A stretch of DNA of 64,000 nt. It comes from Oscarella lobularis. Its lineage: Eukaryota > Porifera > Homoscleromorpha > Homosclerophorida > Oscarellidae. This document shows, piece by piece, positions 11,683-23,980 of this stretch. The DNA lies in contig NC_089181.1 in the NCBI RefSeq assembly GCF_947507565.1, positions 124,001-188,000 on the forward strand, given 5' to 3'. A program made the translations under genes and the position numbers. The stretch's first letter is position 1; each line of letters opens with the position of its first letter. The notes below the pieces were generated by a model. It made no database searches. It saw nothing but the letters and a program-made list of their open reading frames with translations, and was not told where the DNA came from.

Positions 11683-13740
11683 ATGATGCAGAGTAAGTTG
11701 ACTACGAAAGCGAAGAGGACGCGTCGACGCGATTCGCACGATAGAATACAGACTGATCGGAAAGAAAGGCGAAGGAACCTTTTCGACGGTCTTGAAGTGC
11801 CAAAACGTCAAAAACGGCACATATTACGCGTGCAAGCGAATGAAACACGCATTCAAAAGGTACGTTCGCGACGAGCGCTTCCAATAACATCGATTTTCGC
11901 GATTTTCGTTCCAGCATCGAAGAGGTGAACAGCTTGCGAGAAATTCAAGCGATGCGCAAGCTAACATCGCATCCCAACGTCATCGAACTCGTCGAAGTGA
12001 TCTAGTGAGGCCCCCGCGCCCGGCGAACTCCCCTTTTCGCGATCGCGATCGTTTCTTCTCCTTTAGCGATCGCAAATCGAACACACTCGCGCTCATTTGC
12101 GAACTAATGGACATGAACGTCTACGAATTTATTCGAGGTTCGTTTGTCGCGGGGATCCCCTTTATGGGGGCTTTGTTTACTTCGGGTTACTAAGACGCGT
12201 CCGCTCGCGTCTCGCGTTTATTTTTCTTATTATTATTTCGTCGCAGGACGAAAACAGTATTTGCCCGAATCTCAAGTGAAGCGGATTATCTTTCAAGTGT
12301 GTCGTGGACTCGAGTTCATGCATCGGTTCGGTTTTCTTTGTCCATTCTTCTCATCTCAAATGATATCGATTCCGTTTTTTTAATTAAGAAAAGGGATCTT
12401 TCATCGGGACGTCAAACCCGAGAACATTCTAATGAAGGTACGTGTGAATTTGATCAATAATGATATATTTTTGACGTGTTTTTTTTTTTAGGGAGAGGTG
12501 GTGAAATTGGCCGATTTTGGCTCGTGTCGAAGTCTCTATTCCAAGCCTCCCTTTACCGAATACATATCGACACGCTGGTAATTAATATGAAATGAGAAGA
12601 ATTCTATAAACTGAAATTTCTAGGTATCGAGCTCCCGAATGTCTTCTCACAGATGGCTACTATTCGTATAAGATGGACGTTTGGAGCGTTGGCTGCGTGT
12701 TTTTTGAAGTTCTGACGTGGGTCAATTAATTAATTAATTAATAATTAAAATGACTGTGATTCGTCTGCAGATTACAGCCCATGTTTCCCGGCGCAAACGA
12801 AGTGGATCAAATATCAAAAATTCACGATACATATGGCACGCCGTCGGAAAGGCTTTTATCAAAATTTAAAAAGCACGTTACAAATAATTAATAACATTTA
12901 ACTCTTTCACTCTACGCGTGTCCTATATAGGTCTAGAGTGATGAGCTTCAATTTTCCCAAGAAGATTGGCAAAGGAATTGAACAGCGGCTACGAGGCTGT
13001 TGCGCAAGTCAAAGCTGCGTAGATTTCATTAATCAATTGTGTACATATGATCCCGACGAAAGGCAAAGAGAAGAGACCCCCTCCCTCCCTCCCTCCCCTC
13101 CCCCCCCCCCCCCCCCCCCACAATAACCCTTTACTATTTTCTTAGACTCTCGGCTCGCCAGTCTGTTCGATCTCCTTACTTTAGTGACTTACTGTATGAT
13201 TTATTACTAAGAAACGAGAGGCGAGACGATTAATGATTTTTTTGTTAGAGAGGCAGCTAGAAGAGCAACTTCTGGCTTGGATGCTTCGCCTGTTGTGCCG
13301 CCAACGGGGAGTAGCACGCGAATGCAGCCCCAAATGGCACATCAGCCACAGCCACAGCAAGTTCAGCATCAATCTTCGCTATCTATTCTTCCCCATCATC
13401 AAAGCAGCTACTTTAAGCCAAATCGACGGCGACGGAAACCGAGACAACGAGAAGAACCCGTTGCTGCTGTAAGAGACTCTTCTTTTGTCGAAAGAATTTA
13501 TTAGAGTATGCACTTTAGGATTTTGTTCCCATGATTCGAGCAAACGCTAGCAATACAATGTTTCCTCCAATTCTGAAGCCACAGCAACCAAAGGTGACTT
13601 TCAGAGAGAGAGGAGACTTGATATATCAGTCATTATTATTACTATTATTATTATTTTAGGCTCCGCAGAGGTCTGAAAAGCTCTTTGGAGCTTTTCATCA
13701 CCAATTGCCCGCAATTCACAAGCGTGGGGGTCACGAGTGA
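11683..13740 (+). CDS. MOK: MAPK/MAK/MRK overlapping kinase (MOK)
   Basis: CMGC Ser/Thr kinase related to the ciliary kinases MAK and ICK. Exon 1 is tiny (MMQ from 11683); after the intron the frame reads KYRLIGKKGEGTFSTVLK (glycine loop), YYACKRMK (VAIK lysine) and EEVNSLREIQAMRKL (C-helix Glu). Then come NTLALICELMDMNVYEFIRG, FHRDVKPENILMK (catalytic loop), LADFGSCRS (DFG), TEYISTRWYRAPECLLTDG (TEY activation motif and APE) and MDVWSVGCVFFEV. The lobe ends with YDPDERQ and ARQSVRSPYFSD. A basic/Gln-rich tail follows (HQPQPQQVQ, KPNRRRRKPRQREE) and ends at TGA 13738-13740. The TEY motif and the C-helix sequence distinguish MOK from MAK/ICK. Confidence 0.92.
13078..13119 (+). repeat. C-rich tract with 20 consecutive C in MOK intron
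   Basis: CCCTCCCTCCC units pass into an uninterrupted run of 20 C (13100-13119). The opposite strand is G-rich. The tract lies just before an intron acceptor of MOK and can make the apparent Pro-rich reading frame here. Confidence 0.8.
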
Positions 13741-13985
13741 ACGAATACATAGTAAGAATACTTAGAATATTGTCATTTGCGTGTGAATTATTATTATTAT
13801 ATGACTCCCGCGTAGCTGCAGATATAAACTTAGAATTGAAAAATACACACATAGAGAGACGTCCGGGATGTCGAATTGAAATCCGGGTTCGCGGACTCTC
13901 AAGATGGATCCTCCTGCCGAAGGTTTCTAACGTTGACACGTCGTTTTCTCCTTCTCCGTTGACATCATTACTTTGCGCAGCATAC

Positions 13986-15144
13986 ATGCGAAATCCGTCG
14001 TTCGGTCAGGGCGGCCCACCTCAGCTGTTCGAGGACACGAGCAATCAAATGCCCGGATCGCAGTTTGTCAACGATCCAATGGCGAACGTCGCAATGCAAT
14101 ACGGCTCGCATCTCGCCGGAAAGGGTAGAGAAATTGTCGACGAAAAAGTAAAGAATCAGAAAATACGACGAATTATTGAATAATTCAATTAATTAAGGTC
14201 AATCGATTCTTGTCGACGTCGAGACTCAAGTACTATTTCGCCGTCGATACAAAGTACGTTCTTCGCAAGCTGAGCCTACTCATCTTCCCTTTTCACCATA
14301 CGGTAAAAAATTAATAATAATAATAAGTCAAATAGTGACGACGTCATCAATTAATCAAATGATTGTGGTATAGAATTGGTCGGTCACCTATAACAAATCT
14401 GAGCCTGTTGTGCCTCGCTACAGTGTCAATGCACCTGATCTCTATATACCCAGTACAGTATAATAAGTGAACCCATGACGTCACTTCGATTAGAATTATT
14501 GATCTATTTTAGCAATGGCCTTTGTAACGTACGTTCTATTAATTGGTCTCATAATGGGAGTTCAGCAAAGGTAGATGACGTCATCATCATCATTGGAGAC
14601 ACTGACTCTATTACATATTTAGATTTTCTCCTGACCAATTGGGAATTGCGGCCAGTTCCGCTCTCGTGTGGCTCTGCTTAGAAGTGGGAGCCATCACAAT
14701 TAGCATCTATCTCTTGAATATAACCGCTGATCTGAGAACGCTCGATTTATTGGCCTTCTGTGGCTACAAATACGTCGGGTACGTCAATAGATAGAAGATT
14801 CTTCTTTATTACATTTACATAGAATGATTTCGATCCTGATTGCTGGCCTCCTCATTGGCAACCAAGGATATTACGGCCTTCTCATATGGAAGAGCATTAC
14901 ATTGGCCTACTTTCTAGTATAAATACACAAGCCCTCGCATTCCATTCATAGAGATTTTCTTATATAGAGTCGCACCCTGAGCAGAATTATTTTACCAGCG
15001 ACATCGACGGACGGCGTCGCCCGCGTGGGCAAACGACGAAATTTGCTCTTGATTATCGTCGCTTTCGTCCAACCACTTTTCATGTGGTGGCTTACGTCGA
15101 ACATTATCTCATACCAGCCAAGACCAAAGGCGGATGTCCTGTAA
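13986..15144 (+). CDS. YIF1: Protein YIF1 (Yip1-interacting factor, ER-Golgi trafficking)
   Basis: Five-pass membrane protein that works with YIPF proteins in ER-to-Golgi transport. ATG at 13986 gives [18 protein letters not shown], then [19 protein letters not shown] and [30 protein letters not shown] and FPFHHTNW, all hallmark YIF1 blocks. Next come [14 protein letters not shown], transmembrane segments ([55 protein letters not shown]) and a final [17 protein letters not shown] helix. Stop TAA at 15142-15144. The usual N-terminal Gln/Pro-rich stretch of vertebrate YIF1 is very short here. Vertebrate YIF1A and YIF1B cannot be told apart from this sequence. Confidence 0.9.
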
Positions 15145-15352
15145 ACATACGGGAGTTGAATAGGGGTGTATCGTCATAGAAACGTGCTGATTACGTTTTT
15201 TTTGTTTTCACGCGGCCGCGTTGCAGGTGAAAAGTGATTGGAGCGCGCACGCATGCGTCTAGTGTAGGCTTGCGCGTCACGCCTCAGCTGTCTCTTGGGC
15301 CCTTTTCACCCCTTTGCAGACGATATTCTCGTCAGTCAGTCTCGCGATCGCC

Positions 15353-18300
15353 ATGTCGTTACCTCCGTCGAAAGTCGAGCCAATCGAAATGTCGCAGCGT
15401 CCGCCGTCAGTCGTCTCCGAAGCGTGGTCGCGAAAAAGCAACGTCGAAGAACGCGATTCGATGAAAAGAAAAGTCGACGACGACGATCCCGAGCGAGGAA
15501 TATCGGCCAAACCGCCGCTGAAATGGTGGAAACGTGAGTCGCGAACGAAATCTTTGCTTCCCCGTTCGTTTCCGTGCGGACACACCCACGCATCTATGTA
15601 GGCGTGTGGCAAACACGTTTCACGTTGGACACGAGCGAAGATGCGAATCTTCGCGTGAAAACGACGATTCGCGAACTCGTTACGTACATCTTCTTTCTCG
15701 TCATTCTCTGCATTGGTACGCAATTCTACGAGCCAGCGACTGACAATCAGCTTTCTAATTTGAGAATTTAGTCACATACGGGATGGCCGGATCGACTTCC
15801 TTTTACTATACGAAAGCGATGAAAGGTTCAACGGTTCTTCTTTCGAGGAATTTTTTAATAATTATTGCTTCTTTTTATAGATTTGTTTGTGGACGACGCT
15901 TTTACAGGAATTGGTTCTCAGGACGATTTTTGGCCAGTAAGTACTTCCTTTTCCTTTGCACTTCCTTATCTTTTCCTTCTCTAAAAATTTGCCCCCTTCT
16001 TTGACGCCTCCTTATTTAGCTACGTATGACGTTGTTGGCACTTAGTTACCCCATAGGTGCTAGAAAGAGGTGCGATCAGTTGTCCATAGGAGAGTAGAGC
16101 TCTAAATAGTTACAGTTGCCATTTCCTTAGTTACGAGAACTCTTGCGAAACGTGGAAGTCAAGTAGTTGAGCATGAATAGAAAAGACGTAGAGAGTGAGG
16201 GTGTCAAAGATAGGAGTGACGTCATCTCTTTAGTACGCCGAAGGAACGCTCTTGGATGGGCTCTACTGGGAAGAGTGGTACAACAATCAGAATTACACGG
16301 CTGATGAATTGGGCTACATTTTTCACGAGAACAAACTCCTGGGACTCCCTCGAATGAGACAGCTGAGAGTTCGTAAAGACAGTTGCAGGTTAGCTGGAAA
16401 GGATTATGAAATAAAATAAAAAACGATTTTGTTGTGCAGCGTCCAGAAGGACTTTCAGGATGAAATCAAGGATTGCTATGGAAGCTACTCTTCAGCAGCA
16501 GAAGACACAAGCGCTTTTGGCCTCATCAATGGAACAGCGTACGTAAAAAAATAGAATTTAATTACTGTAGTACTTTTTTTCTCTTAGCTGGACATATAGC
16601 TCCAGTAGTGAAATTGCCGGTCGCAGTTTTGCGGGTCTCTTAGCAACATACAGCGGTGGAGGATACTACCAGTTATTAAACAAGACAAAGAGCCAAACTA
16701 CACAAGAAGTTGCATCACTGAAGAATAATTTGTGGACGGATAGAGGAACGAGAGTCGTCTTCATCGATTTCACCGTTTATAATGCCAACGTCAATTTGTT
16801 CTGCGTCGTCAAGTGAGACCGACTTTTTCTCAATACAACCACCAATCAGATCTCTATGTTCTTAGACTCATAATCGAGTTTCCGCCCAGTGGAGGTGCGT
16901 TTATATCGTCGAATGTTTGGAGCATCAAGTTGCTTCGCTACGTGACGTCATTCGACTACTTCATCTTGGCCTGTGAAATTATCTTCGTTCTTTTTATTGT
17001 CTATTACACAATCGAGGAGATTCTTGAAGTGCTCTTCATATATAGATTATTTTTATTTTCTTATTGACTTTGTTCCTTCCCTCCCAGATCACTGTGAGCA
17101 AACTGAAATATTTTAAAAACGTTTGGAATTGTCTCGACGTTCTTATGATTCTTGTAAGTCTTCTTAATTAATTAAAGAGAGGGAGCAATGATTGCTCTTT
17201 GTGTACAGATCTCTATCGTTGCCATTGCTTTCAACATATATCGAACAGTAACCGTTAAGGAAAAACTTCAAGTGAGCAATTGCACGACTTCTACGTACTT
17301 CTCTCGATTTTTTTACCCAGACCTTGCTTAATGAATCGAATCAATACGCCAATTTTGAAGACTTGGGATATTGGCAAATTCAGTACAACAACATGGTTGG
17401 CGTTCTCGTCTTCTTTGCCTGGTTTAAGGTATAGTATACGAGATATAAAATAGATAATCTCCTACATATCTATATAGATATTTAAGTACATAAGTTTCAA
17501 TAAGACGATGAATCAATTGTCTTTAACGCTTGCAAAAGTGAGAAATTTTTGCAACTAGAATCCGATTTGCGCCAATTCTTTCCTGCTACTGTAGTGTGCT
17601 AAAGACGTTTTCGGCTTCTGCGTGATTTTCTTCATCGTCTTCTTTGCATACGCTCAACTTGGATATCTCATATTCGGTGCACAAATTCAAGATTACGAGA
17701 CGTTTGGAAGCAGTGTGTAAGTAGTACTTATAGATACGTACGCACGTACGTACAGTGGCATCATGCACTTTCCTCGTGCAGTTTCACGCTCTTTCGCATC
17801 ATTCTTGGAGACTTTGACTTCCAGGCATTGGAGAGTGCCAATCGAATATTGGGGCCCATATTTTTCGTCACTTACGTTTTCTTCGTCTTCTTTGTTCTTC
17901 TTGTGAGTTCGTTTTAAGATGCACACTCCTACACCTTCCCTGATAGTTTTTTTGTCAGAATATGTTTCTTGCCATCATCAATGACACATACGGTGACGTC
18001 AAGTCTGATAAGTCAAAAGGAGAGGACGAATTTCGTATTAGTGATTATCTCCTAAGGGTAGGTATGGGCGGGGTGGGGTGGGTACTTGTGTCTATCTATT
18101 TTAATTAAAATAGGGTTTTACAAAGCTGAAGGAGAAGCTGAATTATAACAAGAAAAAAATGGAAACCATGCAGACCGTTTTGGACACTCGTGACAATGAC
18201 GACATGAAATTTGACGAATGGAAAAAGAAATTAAAACAGTCAGAAAAACAACAACAACGACAATACCTATTATTCTATTGTCGTTTTAGACGAGGCTATT

Positions 18301-19099
18301 CCGACGCCGATATTGAAACAGGATTTTCGAAATATGATTTTGACGGAGATCGAGTTCTAACGGCGGAAGAGCGCCAGCAAATGGCTCAAGACCTCAAAAT
18401 GAAAATTGTAGGTCGTTCACTTGGCAATAAAAAAATGCTACAATTCCTATACTAGAGTGCCATTAATAAAGAAATGTCAGCTGTACATAAAGCCTCCAAT
18501 TTGGTAAACGTTGTAAATTATCTGCTATTTATACGTGAACTATTCCAAATCCTAGTTGGACAGAGATACCCTTCGTTCTAACAACACAAAAGACACAAGA
18601 GAAAACGGCACAGAAATAGAGGAGGAAGACGAAGAGGAGGGTGGTCAAGTTACAATTGAAGCCGTTGAAGAATATGCCATGTAAGAAACAAAACGACATG
18701 CCATCGCCATCCCACTTTAGCTAAATCCATTGTGTCGAAGATTGAGTCGTCGCGTGGATCGTCTCGAGCACGCATTGGGATCAGTTGTGTCGAAAATCGA
18801 CACCGTTCTAGCGAAACTGGAGATGGTAAAGCAGACGAGAAGATCGATGGATGATAGTCAAGTTAATATTAGAGAGACAAAAGATGAAGAGAGAGTTTTT
18901 TATTTTTATTTCTGTATGCAGATCTCTGACCGTCAAGGAAACGCGCTATCCGATCTTCACATTCGCGAATTGCAAAGACTGGAAATCACTGAAAGCCAAT
19001 TCGGTGAAAAAGCCTCATTTATGTTAATAAATGAATGCAATTTTTCTCTCTCTTTTAGATAAGAGACCAAAGGAATACATGGAGGAGACAGGTTTGTGA
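15353..19099 (+). CDS. PKD2: Polycystin-2 (TRPP cation channel)
   Basis: Ciliary/ER non-selective cation channel. ATG 15353 starts a basic/acidic cytosolic N-terminus ([18 protein letters not shown]). The extracellular TOP domain has [63 protein letters not shown] and [19 protein letters not shown]. Voltage-sensor-like helices include [17 protein letters not shown] and [18 protein letters not shown]. The pore has [18 protein letters not shown] and the S6 block [18 protein letters not shown]. The C-tail has an EF-hand ([13 protein letters not shown]) and a coiled coil ([18 protein letters not shown], about 18745-18840) as in human PC2. It ends near [11 protein letters not shown] (TGA 19097-19099). 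More than 15 short introns are present. One exon around 18840-18920 may be read through or alternatively spliced. Confidence 0.94.
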
Positions 19100-19170
19100 C
19101 GTCATCAAGATGCTCTTCTCATCTCACACAAATTTATTTGAATTATTCATTCTCACGTTATAAACTTTAT

Positions 19171-20093
19171 TCACAGGACTATGTATAGTTTGGCTAACTC
19201 ACTTTCGATAGTCTTCGTTCTGTCGACAGTCTCATGAACTCTGCAACCAATTTCGATGCGGGAGTCGCGATAGAAATCCCGGAAAAGAACTAGAGCACAT
19301 GACACCATAAGCAGAACAAATAAATAATAGGTGCTTCTCACCTGTGATTGCGTCGTGGGACCAATTCCATGAGAAGCAATGAGATGACTATGACTATCAA
19401 ACACCAATGTCAATACAGAGGAACTATCCTAATAAGAAAAAGTATAGAAGATCGTATAACTACGTGTATAATTCTTACTTGCACTTGCTCTAGTGAAGGA
19501 TCTAGGATACATTCATCTTTAAAAGAGCATCCAACGGCACTGAGCTGCCCACTCATAGGTATCCCAGCATCCAGCAGCGCCAGATAGCAAGCATTAACAG
19601 AACAAGCAATCAACTTGAAAAAAAGAAGAAGAAGAAAAAAGTCAATTTTCACAATCCGAACTCCTCCTCAAACATACAGCTCCGTCGTCGTGCTCTAACT
19701 GCACGATAATGCTTATCGAAGAGCGCGGGTGGAGAGAGGAGATGATGATTGTCTCGCACGTTTCGCGTAGAATCTTTTCGATCAGTTTTTCGGCACTTCC
19801 TGGAGGGGGGGGAAGATCGTCGAAGACACGCCTCTTCTTCCAATCTGCTGCGCTCTTACCGGGGTTTCCCGATTTGGGCTTGAATACGACGTCGATTGTG
19901 GCGCGATTGAGTTTCTCTTTACTCTGTTTTACCTCCGCGGGGCCGTAAACGGCTGCGAGAACGGAAGTCGAGCCTAGCTAGAAGAATTCGCTGTTATGGA
20001 GTATTGTTTTTTATCGTCACCGTGGCTAAATCTTGCAGATCCGTCTGCTCTGCTCAAAAGACTCTGTTCGGCTGCCAAAGGTCTCAAGTTCAT
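19171..20093 (-). CDS. EXOSC5: Exosome complex component RRP46 (RNase PH-like)
   Basis: Non-catalytic ring subunit of the RNA exosome for 3'-5' RNA decay. ATG at 20093 gives MNLRPLAAEQSLLSRADGSARFSHG, matching the EQGLLSRPDGSA start of EXOSC5. Exon 2 encodes STSVLAAVYGPAEVKQSKEK, then IDVVFKPKSGNPG, SAEKLIEKILRETCE, LHPRSSISIIVQL, NACYLALLDAGIPM, FKDECILDPSLEQ and TLVFDSH. The C-terminal end is uncertain: one frame runs open to TGA at 19173-19171, while a GTGAGA donor after PTTQSQ could shorten or alter the tail. It is divergent from ARP2, with 99 nt between start codons. Confidence 0.88.
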
Positions 20094-20192
20094 AACGATT
20101 TCGGACCTCTTGTGAGTGCGCTTGCGCATTCAGCAGATTCTTTGCTGAGACGAATCCTCGATAATCTCGGCGATCGTTTCGCTAGAACCGGC
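20094..20192. promoter_or_regulatory. Shared divergent promoter between EXOSC5 and ARP2
   Basis: Only 99 nt separate the two start codons on opposite strands, so both promoters and 5' UTRs must lie here or overlap each other's first exon. No TATA box is seen. Confidence 0.6.
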
Positions 20193-21891
20193 ATGACCGA
20201 TTCGAAAGGAAACAAAGTTGTCGTCTGCGACAACGGAACAGGGGTAGATCGCGAAGAGCCGTCATAAACGACATCGATAAGTGAGTCGCCATCTCTTTCT
20301 TCTTCTCAGTTCGTCAAATGCGGCTACGCGGGGGCAAACTTTCCATCGCACATCTTCCCGTCGCTGATCGGACGCCCGATCATTCGTTCGACAGTGAAAG
20401 TGGGCGATATCGAAGTGAAGGTAAGCTTCTAGACGAAAAAGAAATCCGGACGTCGTCTCATCTCATCTCTTCGGGCGCTTAGGATCTCATGGTCGGCGAC
20501 GAGGCGAGTCAGCTCCGATCGATGCTCGAAGTCAACTATCCGATGGAGAACGGCATCGTGAGAAACTGGGACGACATGCTGCACATTTGGAACTACACGT
20601 TCCACGAAAAATTGAAGATCGATCCCAAGGAGTGCAAGGTGCGTGCGGGGGCGTGGTCATTTTTTCCCCAAAGAGATATCTTTGCCGCGCGAAGGTCTTG
20701 CTAACTGAACCGCCAATGAATCCGAAGAAAAACCGCGAAAAGATGATTGAGGTTGCGTTTGATGGAGAGGGGAGGGGAATGGGGGAGGAATCTTCTTTTT
20801 TCTTTAGACTATGTTTGAAAAATATCACGTTGCTGGTTGCTACATTGCTGTTCAGGCAGTATTGACACTCTACGCTCAAGGTGCATCAATAAGCAATTTT
20901 CTCCTAATAATCAATATTTATCTTTTTGATTAGGATTATTGACGGGTGTCGTAATCGATTCTGGAGACGGCGTCACTCACATTTGTCCCGTATACGAAGG
21001 CTTTGCCTTGCCCCACTTGACTCGTCGTCTTGACATCGCCGGTCGTGACATCACACGCTATTTGATCAAGGTATGACACATGATGTCTCCCTCTTCACTT
21101 GACTTCTCATCACTCTTTGTTTTGTCTTCTCTAGTTGATGCTTCTACGCGGCTACGCATTCAATCATTCAGCTGATTTCGAAACAGTAAGAATGATGAAG
21201 GAGAAATTGTGCTACGTTGGGTAAGTAAAGTCAACAAAGTCGCGCAAAATTAATTTCCACTCTCTCTCTCCAGCTACAACATCGATCTGGAACAAAAACT
21301 AGCCAATGAAACGACCGTTCTAGTCGAAACCTACACAGTTAGTTCATCATTCATTTTTATTCCTCTCGTCGTTCACTATTCCGTCTAGCTTCCGGATGGG
21401 CGTGTCGTGAAATTGGGAGGAGAAAGATTCGGCGCACCGGAAGTTCTATTCGAACCCCATCTCATCGACGTGGACAGCGTCGGCGTCGCAGAAATGCTCT
21501 TTAACACCATCCAAGCGGCCGACATTGATACGCGCGCTGATTTCTATAAGCACATTGTCTTGTCTGGGGGCTCCACTATGTATCCGGGCTTGCCCAGTCG
21601 CTTGGAACGCGAAATCAAGCAGCTCTACTTGGAGAGGGTTTTGAAGGGTGACACTTCGAGGCTTTCCGTATGTGGGACCCTTGTGAGGATTAACATTATT
21701 TATATCTGTCTGTCTATTAGAAATTCAAAATTCGAATAGAAGATCCGCCGCGTAGAAAACACATGGTGTTTTTGGGTGGCGCCGTTTTGGCTGATATCAT
21801 GAAGGACAAGGATTCCTTTTGGATGTCGAGGGAAGAGTACCAAGAAAAAGGATTGGGCGTTCTGGAGAAATTGGGCGTGAAAGTCGGGTAA
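20193..21891 (+). CDS. ACTR2: Actin-related protein 2
   Basis: Subunit of the ARP2/3 complex that nucleates branched actin. ATG 20193 starts [17 protein letters not shown] (phosphate loop 1), then [19 protein letters not shown] and [12 protein letters not shown]. Next are [56 protein letters not shown] (phosphate loop 2), [51 protein letters not shown] and [13 protein letters not shown]. It ends KLGVKVG, TAA 21889-21891. Length and motifs agree with full-length ARP2. Nucleotide-binding motifs are intact. Confidence 0.97.
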
Positions 21892-22152
21892 CCATGACGG
21901 TGAGATGACGTCACAAACGCAACCATTTGAATGTTATTAGTAGTACGGTATTCCTTCTTTTTTTTTCTTTTTGAGTTGGTCATTGGTCTATTTGTAAGTA
22001 GGAGGGGTGGGGGAATCGGCGTTTATTTGGCGTGCTGTGCAGCTGTGTCCAATCAATTCAAAAGTGTGTTTTTTGCTGAAGAAAACATAGTAGCAAAACA
22101 AGACTATCAGCAGCAAAATAACTCATTTAAAGGTAAGCATATAGTCCATTCT

Positions 22153-23718
22153 TTAGTAATTGAATCGAAGTCTGGTTCTGTCCTTTCTCAGCGTTGCTGT
22201 GACGAGGATATTGATTGTATCCAATGTCACTTTAACATCCGCTTTTTCGCCGAGCTCTGGGTTGAATTCAACGACGTCCATTCCAACCAAGCCCTTTGTA
22301 TCCGAAAGACTTTCTCCAATATATAATCCTTCTCTTAGGGACAAACCACCAGGAACTAAATTTAGTGAGGTAATAGTGATTAATTAATTAGAAATAATAG
22401 GGTTTTTTCTCTCTTGCCTTTGGTTCCTGTGCAAGGAGCAACAAGCGGATCAAAGGCGTCAATATCAAAGCTCAGATGTACAGGACTGTCCTCGCTTTTC
22501 AACGCAAAGTAAGTTCACATGATTTTATATACCATCTATATGTGTACCCGGGTTGTAAGTAGTCGTTTGTCATTTCCATTATTTTTCCTATTCCAAGGCG
22601 ATCGACGTCTTTGATGGAGAAGAGTTTGACTCGCGTTTGTTCGAGCATTTTCCTATAGAGATGTGCTACTCAAAGGAAAATTGGATTCGTATATCACGTG
22701 ATCAAACCATTCGCCAGGATCGATTTCTCTGATTCCGATGTATACCAGACGATTGGGCAAAACCCTAGTAATGAATACATGAATTCCTAAGAAAGAGAAA
22801 AACAAAACGACTTTACTTTGACTTGAGCCATTCAAACCCCTGTGGACTCTATAAATCAATAATCAGATAGAAAATGCAGAGAGAAGAATATATATAACCT
22901 CAAGAACTTTCAAACTGGACAGAGCCGACATTCCATGAGCGTTTCCAGTCATCGAACCGACAGGAGAATTCAAATCAGGATGAGCATCAACCTGAAAAAA
23001 AAATAGAGGCTCATATATATACGAAATGAAATTTCTTTCGTACCCAAACAACTCCAAGATGATTCCATACCGATACGAGACCATTTATGGAACCAACGGA
23101 AATACTGTAAAGAGAAGACACTCGCGCGCACGCGCTCTTCGTCGCTCTTTCGTTCCAAACCTGTGATCGCCTCCAAGAACGAGACTGAAGCGATCGTTTT
23201 CGGCGATCGGCGCAACCGTTTCGGCGAGCTGTGCGTAGAAGAAAAATAGAAGGGCCCCACCTCCGACACACCTCCCCGTCCCAACGAACCCTGTAGCACG
23301 TCGCCGACACTTGCGAAGCGTTCATCAGACCTGGCGCATTCGATCGCGTTCTTGCTCGATCCTCTTCTGAAGGCTCGACTTCGAAGTGATCGACTTCGAA
23401 ATCTGACGAATGATTCGAATTTGTGTGCGCTGAGGATACGGAATGGGTAGTACCTAGTTCTCTGAGTTTTTCCAGTAACATTCCTTCTTCTAGTATGACT
23501 TTCGGTCCACGTTCGACTCCTTTCTTCGTCTACGCAATGCCGGATGTCAGCGAAAAATGCCGCCGTAAACGCGTTCCCTTTACCTGGCCTTTGCCAAAAG
23601 GCACGCTTACGACTGAAACGTGAGAAAAGAGACGTCTTCGCAGCAACAAAGTCGGGACTCTTCGAAGCAGGTAGGCCATGATAGCGCGAGTTAGTAGTAC
23701 CTTCGACGATAACGTCAT
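22153..23718 (-). CDS. ARG: Arginase, probably mitochondrial
   Basis: Mn-dependent hydrolase converting arginine to ornithine and urea. ATG at 23718 (MTLSSKVLLTRAIMAYLLRR) begins an Arg/Leu-rich leader typical of mitochondrial import. Then follow VSVVSVPFGKGQ, GVERGPKVILEEGMLLEKL, APIAENDRFSLVLGGDHS (first metal His), SVGSINGLVSVWNHLGVVWVDAHPDLNSP (WVDAHxD metal ligands), TGNAHGM, NRLVYIGIREIDPGEW and HLSFDIDAFDP (DxD metal ligands). The end is LREGLYIGESL, GLVGMDVVEFNPELGE, TLDTINILVTATL and stop at 22155-22153. The extra basic C-terminal RKDRTRLRFNY is unusual in content. Several introns lie in known arginase blocks. It converges with ARP2 and diverges from the CRIM1-like gene. Confidence 0.92.
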
Positions 23719-23896
23719 AGGTCCTCCACCACATGGGTCCAATTAGAGTCACGCGTAGCGCCCCCGCGTTTCCAGAGGTTTACGATTCTCCGCCGCGAAT
23801 GGCTTCTTCTTGCTATCCATACTTGCCGCGAAGCCGACAAAAGCGCAACTATGTACCGTGCAAATGAAGCTCTCGCCTAATTCATTTAGGCGTCAA

Positions 23897-23943
23897 CCAA
23901 TGAAGCGCCGGCTTTCCCTGTTGATTACAACAACGTATATAAT
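23897..23943 (+). promoter_or_regulatory. CCAAT box and TATA box of the CRIM1-like gene
   Basis: CCAAT at 23897-23901 and TATATAAT at 23936-23943 lie 80 and 38 nt before the ATG at 23981. The spacing suits a core promoter with a very short 5' UTR. TATA boxes are otherwise rare in this window. Confidence 0.55.
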
Positions 23944-23980
23944 TTATCGAGGCCCGACCTCACTCGACAGTTCCCTCTGG

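Noticed and set aside
13028-13126. Pro-rich C-terminus for MOK (PPSPPPPPPPP)
   Set aside because: The C tract is intronic. Splicing past it restores the ARQSVRSPYFSD block that matches the kinase C-lobe end.
22153-23718. Bacterial horizontal transfer of arginase
   Set aside because: The gene has several spliceosomal introns, a mitochondrial-type leader and animal arginase blocks.
22970-23752. Minus-strand open frame of about 260 codons
   Set aside because: It reads through arginase introns. Only short stretches coincide with real arginase exons in the proper frame.
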